A DNA stretch of 64,000 nucleotides, taken from NCBI GenBank assembly GCA_021234535.1, contig CM037843.1:21917911-21981910 (forward strand). Reading direction: 5' to 3'. Position 1 is the first letter of the stretch; each line of letters opens with the position of its first letter. Below are positions 62,801-64,000 of the stretch, in pieces. Source of the stretch: Stichopus chloronotus (taxonomy: Eukaryota > Echinodermata > Holothuroidea > Aspidochirotida > Stichopodidae). The position numbers were made by a program, and so were the translations under genes. A model generated the notes under the pieces. That model was not told where the DNA came from. It ran no database searches and worked only from the letters and a program-made list of their open reading frames with translations.

Positions 62801-63564
62801 GCATCGTTTGGTTAAAGTAACCGGTGTGGTAGACTGGTCGTCGACAATGACAGGTCTATCTCAAAAGGGTAGTGAGTGATCAATACTTCACTTTTACAGC
62901 CTCGCTCCCATAGTAACAAAAAATGCATAAGTCAAAATTTGTCTATCTTTGATAACAAAATATGTCTACTTATCTTTCAAAACAAGAAAACGTAATATAT
63001 ATATTTTTTCATAAAGACAAAAAATATGTTATTTTTTATGTGGGCCCAAGAACGTCACATCTTCTCTTCTTGAAGACATGCTTTTGTTCAACTGATGTGA
63101 TTGCTATATGATTTGCTGTGATTTCAGCGAGTCGTTTTTGCTCATTTTTCCCTACACGACTTACTAGCATCCACAACTGTATAAGATGGATAGCCTGAGC
63201 GCGCGTTATGCATAAATCTTTTTTATATTACTAATTTATTTTTTTCTTTGTTTCCATCCAAACAGAATCTTCATTCAAAGACAAGTTTTTTTTTTTTTTC
63301 CCTTTTTTGGGGGAAAACGTGCTAACAGTTTTGGTCTCCTTTAAGAGAAGAAAAAACAAAAACAAATCAAGTTTATGTTTGAAATAAAGAGGAAAGAATA
63401 ACTTACGTGAGTTTGGAACACACATTTTCTGAGTCTTTCTCCAAACTGTAAGTCTGACATATGCTTGAGAGACAAATGACGACTAACATGAAAAGATAAA
63501 CACCCGTGATCCGGTTACACAACAGAGATATATATTTCGTCTTGAAGTTGACGTAAGTTGTCAT
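50546..63564 (-). CDS. Draper/CED-1/MEGF10-like EMI-EGF receptor, copy B (one-base insertion in exon 6)
   Basis: Same nine-exon plan as copy A, with every splice phase matching. Total exon length is 1,624 nt, one more than a multiple of three; the surplus base is in exon 6. Read as written, translation stops at 53579-53581 after 361 residues, leaving signal/anchor, EMI and most EGF modules but no membrane helix or tail. If the extra base were absent, the length would be 540 residues with an ITAM (YSTL-x8-YADL) and NPLY as in copy A. Differences from A include a 10-residue-longer acidic linker after EMI and a 3-residue-longer membrane exon. It could be a recent pseudogene, a gene for a secreted decoy, a polymorphic null, or a sequencing error. 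Confidence 0.8.
50899..52445. other. Receptor copy B intron 8
   Basis: 1.5 kb, homologous to intron 8 of copy A over much of its length; carries the shared G/C-run fragment at 51410-51480. Confidence 0.5.
52446..52477 (-). CDS. Receptor copy B exon 8: 32-nt micro-exon
   Basis: Acceptor 'ttctttag', donor GATG|GTAAGT. Encodes KVQNNNTQLD; three base differences from copy A. Confidence 0.82.
52955..53060 (-). CDS. Receptor copy B exon 7: transmembrane helix
   Basis: 106 nt; acceptor 'cttgaggcag', donor CAGAG|GTAAGA. Encodes SSPTIVAVFALLVIGILL, CIVVCCLLLRKRSQ. Out of reach of translation if the exon 6 stop is real. Confidence 0.8.
53532..53642 (-). CDS. Receptor copy B exon 6: last EGF module, frameshifted
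   Basis: 111 nt against 110 in copy A; acceptor 'ctctttag', donor ACCAG|GTATGA. After CNNTCT the sequence has ACGGTGTGA where copy A has ACGTGTGA, giving Val then a TGA stop (53579-53581). Apart from the extra base only a handful of substitutions separate the two exons. Confidence 0.85.
53643..55705. other. Receptor copy B intron 5
   Basis: 2.1 kb. Contains a G-run at 53728-53743, an interspersed-repeat-like stretch (53750-53960) and a C-run (54533-54545). No exon recognised. Confidence 0.45.
55706..56194 (-). CDS. Receptor copy B exon 5: EGF-like modules 2-5
   Basis: 489 nt; acceptor 'cccccttag', donor GACAC|GTGAGT. Modules begin CSPGRYGPNC, CESCRNGIC, CNVGKGGQFC and CKEGKYGRNC. Cysteine pattern identical to copy A. 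Confidence 0.88.
57178..57316 (-). CDS. Receptor copy B exon 4: first EGF-like module
   Basis: 139 nt; acceptor 'ctttcag', donor CAGAG|GTATGC. Differs from copy A at only two bases (one Lys/Gln change, one silent). Confidence 0.85.
57937..57999 (+). repeat. (CA)n microsatellite
   Basis: About 63 bases of CA dinucleotides with a few CG/CC interruptions, in intron 3 of copy B. Confidence 0.9.
58620..58762 (-). CDS. Receptor copy B exon 3: EMI end and expanded acidic linker
   Basis: 143 nt; acceptor 'cattctag', donor CAAC|GTAAGT. Encodes SGVIDIELVYFVREELYC, CPGW, then a run of Asp/Asn (DDDNNDVDDDNDGDDE) from a GAT/AAT codon expansion. Ten codons longer than in copy A. Confidence 0.82.
59787..59879 (-). 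CDS. Receptor copy B exon 2: EMI middle
   Basis: 93 nt; acceptor 'gtgcgtag', donor ATACG|GTGAGT. Encodes SVRVVDVYSFNWSDHWDC to TCDHI. Strongly diverged from copy A but with the cysteines and WSD.WDC kept. Confidence 0.8.
59880..63406. other. Receptor copy B intron 1
   Basis: 3.5 kb, expanded relative to the 2.0-kb intron of copy A. Includes a short tandem repeat (60294-60372), a MITE/SINE-like end 'cagtggcgtaaccaccgggg' near 61720, and a G-run at 62281-62297. Plus-strand frames at 60438-61212 show no recognisable protein. Confidence 0.45.
60294..60372 (+). repeat. Short tandem repeat, unit like 'cgtgtgcatttt'
   Basis: Five to six imperfect 12-15-bp units (gtgtgcattttcgtgtgcat and variants). 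Absent from the aligned place in copy A's intron 1. Confidence 0.75.
63407..63564 (-). CDS. Receptor copy B exon 1
   Basis: 158 nt; donor CTCAC|GTAAGT. Starts MTTYVNFKTKYISLLCN; hydrophobic core VYLFMLVVICLSSICQTYSL; ends with ENVCSKL. Same length and phase as copy A. Confidence 0.8.
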
Positions 63565-64000
63565 GATGGCAAAAAGATGATTTTTTCAGGGTTCTCGTCT
63601 TAATATATTATCTTCTGTACTTTTAACACCATCACTATATCAGATTAAGGAATATAGTGTCTCCCAGCTCTTTGATCTGACTCATTAATATTCAACGTTT
63701 TCTTGTAACCTTCGAGTACGTCCTCCAGACATGTAGTACAATGTCCTTTAACGATATGATCCAATAGGCTACCGAGCTCTACTTTTCAACTACTCATACG
63801 TACATGTGTTCTTCATATACACACAGAGGAACTCGTATTAAATGGAGTTGCAATACACTACCGTATTCGGTGTACTGGCTAAAATACAAACACTTTGGGC
63901 TCTGTCATGTTTAGTCACAGTTCACAAAAGGCGATTCCTGTAACTGACTTGGTTTGGGGTTAGACGTAAGCAATTACGTAATTGTTCGAACCCATTCGAG
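63565..64000 (-). promoter_or_regulatory. 5' flank and likely promoter region of receptor copy B
   Basis: Shares blocks with 41919-42280 upstream of copy A, including the final 'attgttcgaacccattcgag', so the duplicated unit reaches at least to the window end. No start site can be fixed from sequence. Confidence 0.4.

Noticed and set aside
63601..63610. TATA-like TAATATATTA upstream of copy B start
   Set aside because: Only about 40 bp above the ATG and not found at the matching place in copy A; too close and unsupported.

Overview
This is animal nuclear DNA: AT-rich, with small exons separated by kilobase introns with GT..AG ends, LINE fragments, microsatellites and homopolymer runs. The gene content (a synaptotagmin-14/16-type gene and Draper/CED-1/MEGF10-type EMI-EGF receptors) and repeat content suggest an invertebrate deuterostome. 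An echinoderm, perhaps a sea cucumber, is my best guess, but that is inference. All credible genes lie on the minus strand. I found no rRNA, no intact tRNA, no CRISPR array and no bacterial features.

Positions 1-28,700: the 5' part of a synaptotagmin-14/16-like gene. A 13-nt start exon near 12.73 kb is joined across a roughly 11.8-kb intron to a transmembrane exon at 743-907. The C2 domains must lie beyond position 1. The rest is intronic or intergenic DNA with three blocks of a composite repeat whose roughly 110-160-bp unit carries a nuclear-receptor DR1-like sequence, two strong hairpin-forming inverted repeats, and a striking excess of the word TACAGTA.

Positions 28,700-42,280 and 49,620-64,000: two tandem, same-orientation copies (A and B) of one nine-exon gene. 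All nine exons could be placed to the base from splice sites and phase. The product has an N-terminal signal or anchor, an EMI domain ending in CCPGW, about six EGF-like modules, one transmembrane helix, and a tyrosine-rich tail with an ITAM (YSTL-x8-YADL) and an NPLY (NPxY) motif. This is the layout of CED-1/Draper/MEGF10 engulfment receptors, but at about 525 residues it is roughly half the usual length. Copy A is intact. Copy B has one extra base in exon 6 that brings a stop before the membrane helix, while everything downstream stays conserved and in phase; as written, B encodes a soluble ectodomain of 361 residues.

Positions 42,280-49,600, between the copies: a decayed composite repeat, a Ty3/gypsy-like integrase remnant, a tRNA-Ala-like SINE head, the 3' end of an L2/CR1-type LINE, and a larger 5'-truncated jockey-superfamily LINE whose truncated end meets the 3' edge of copy B's homology.
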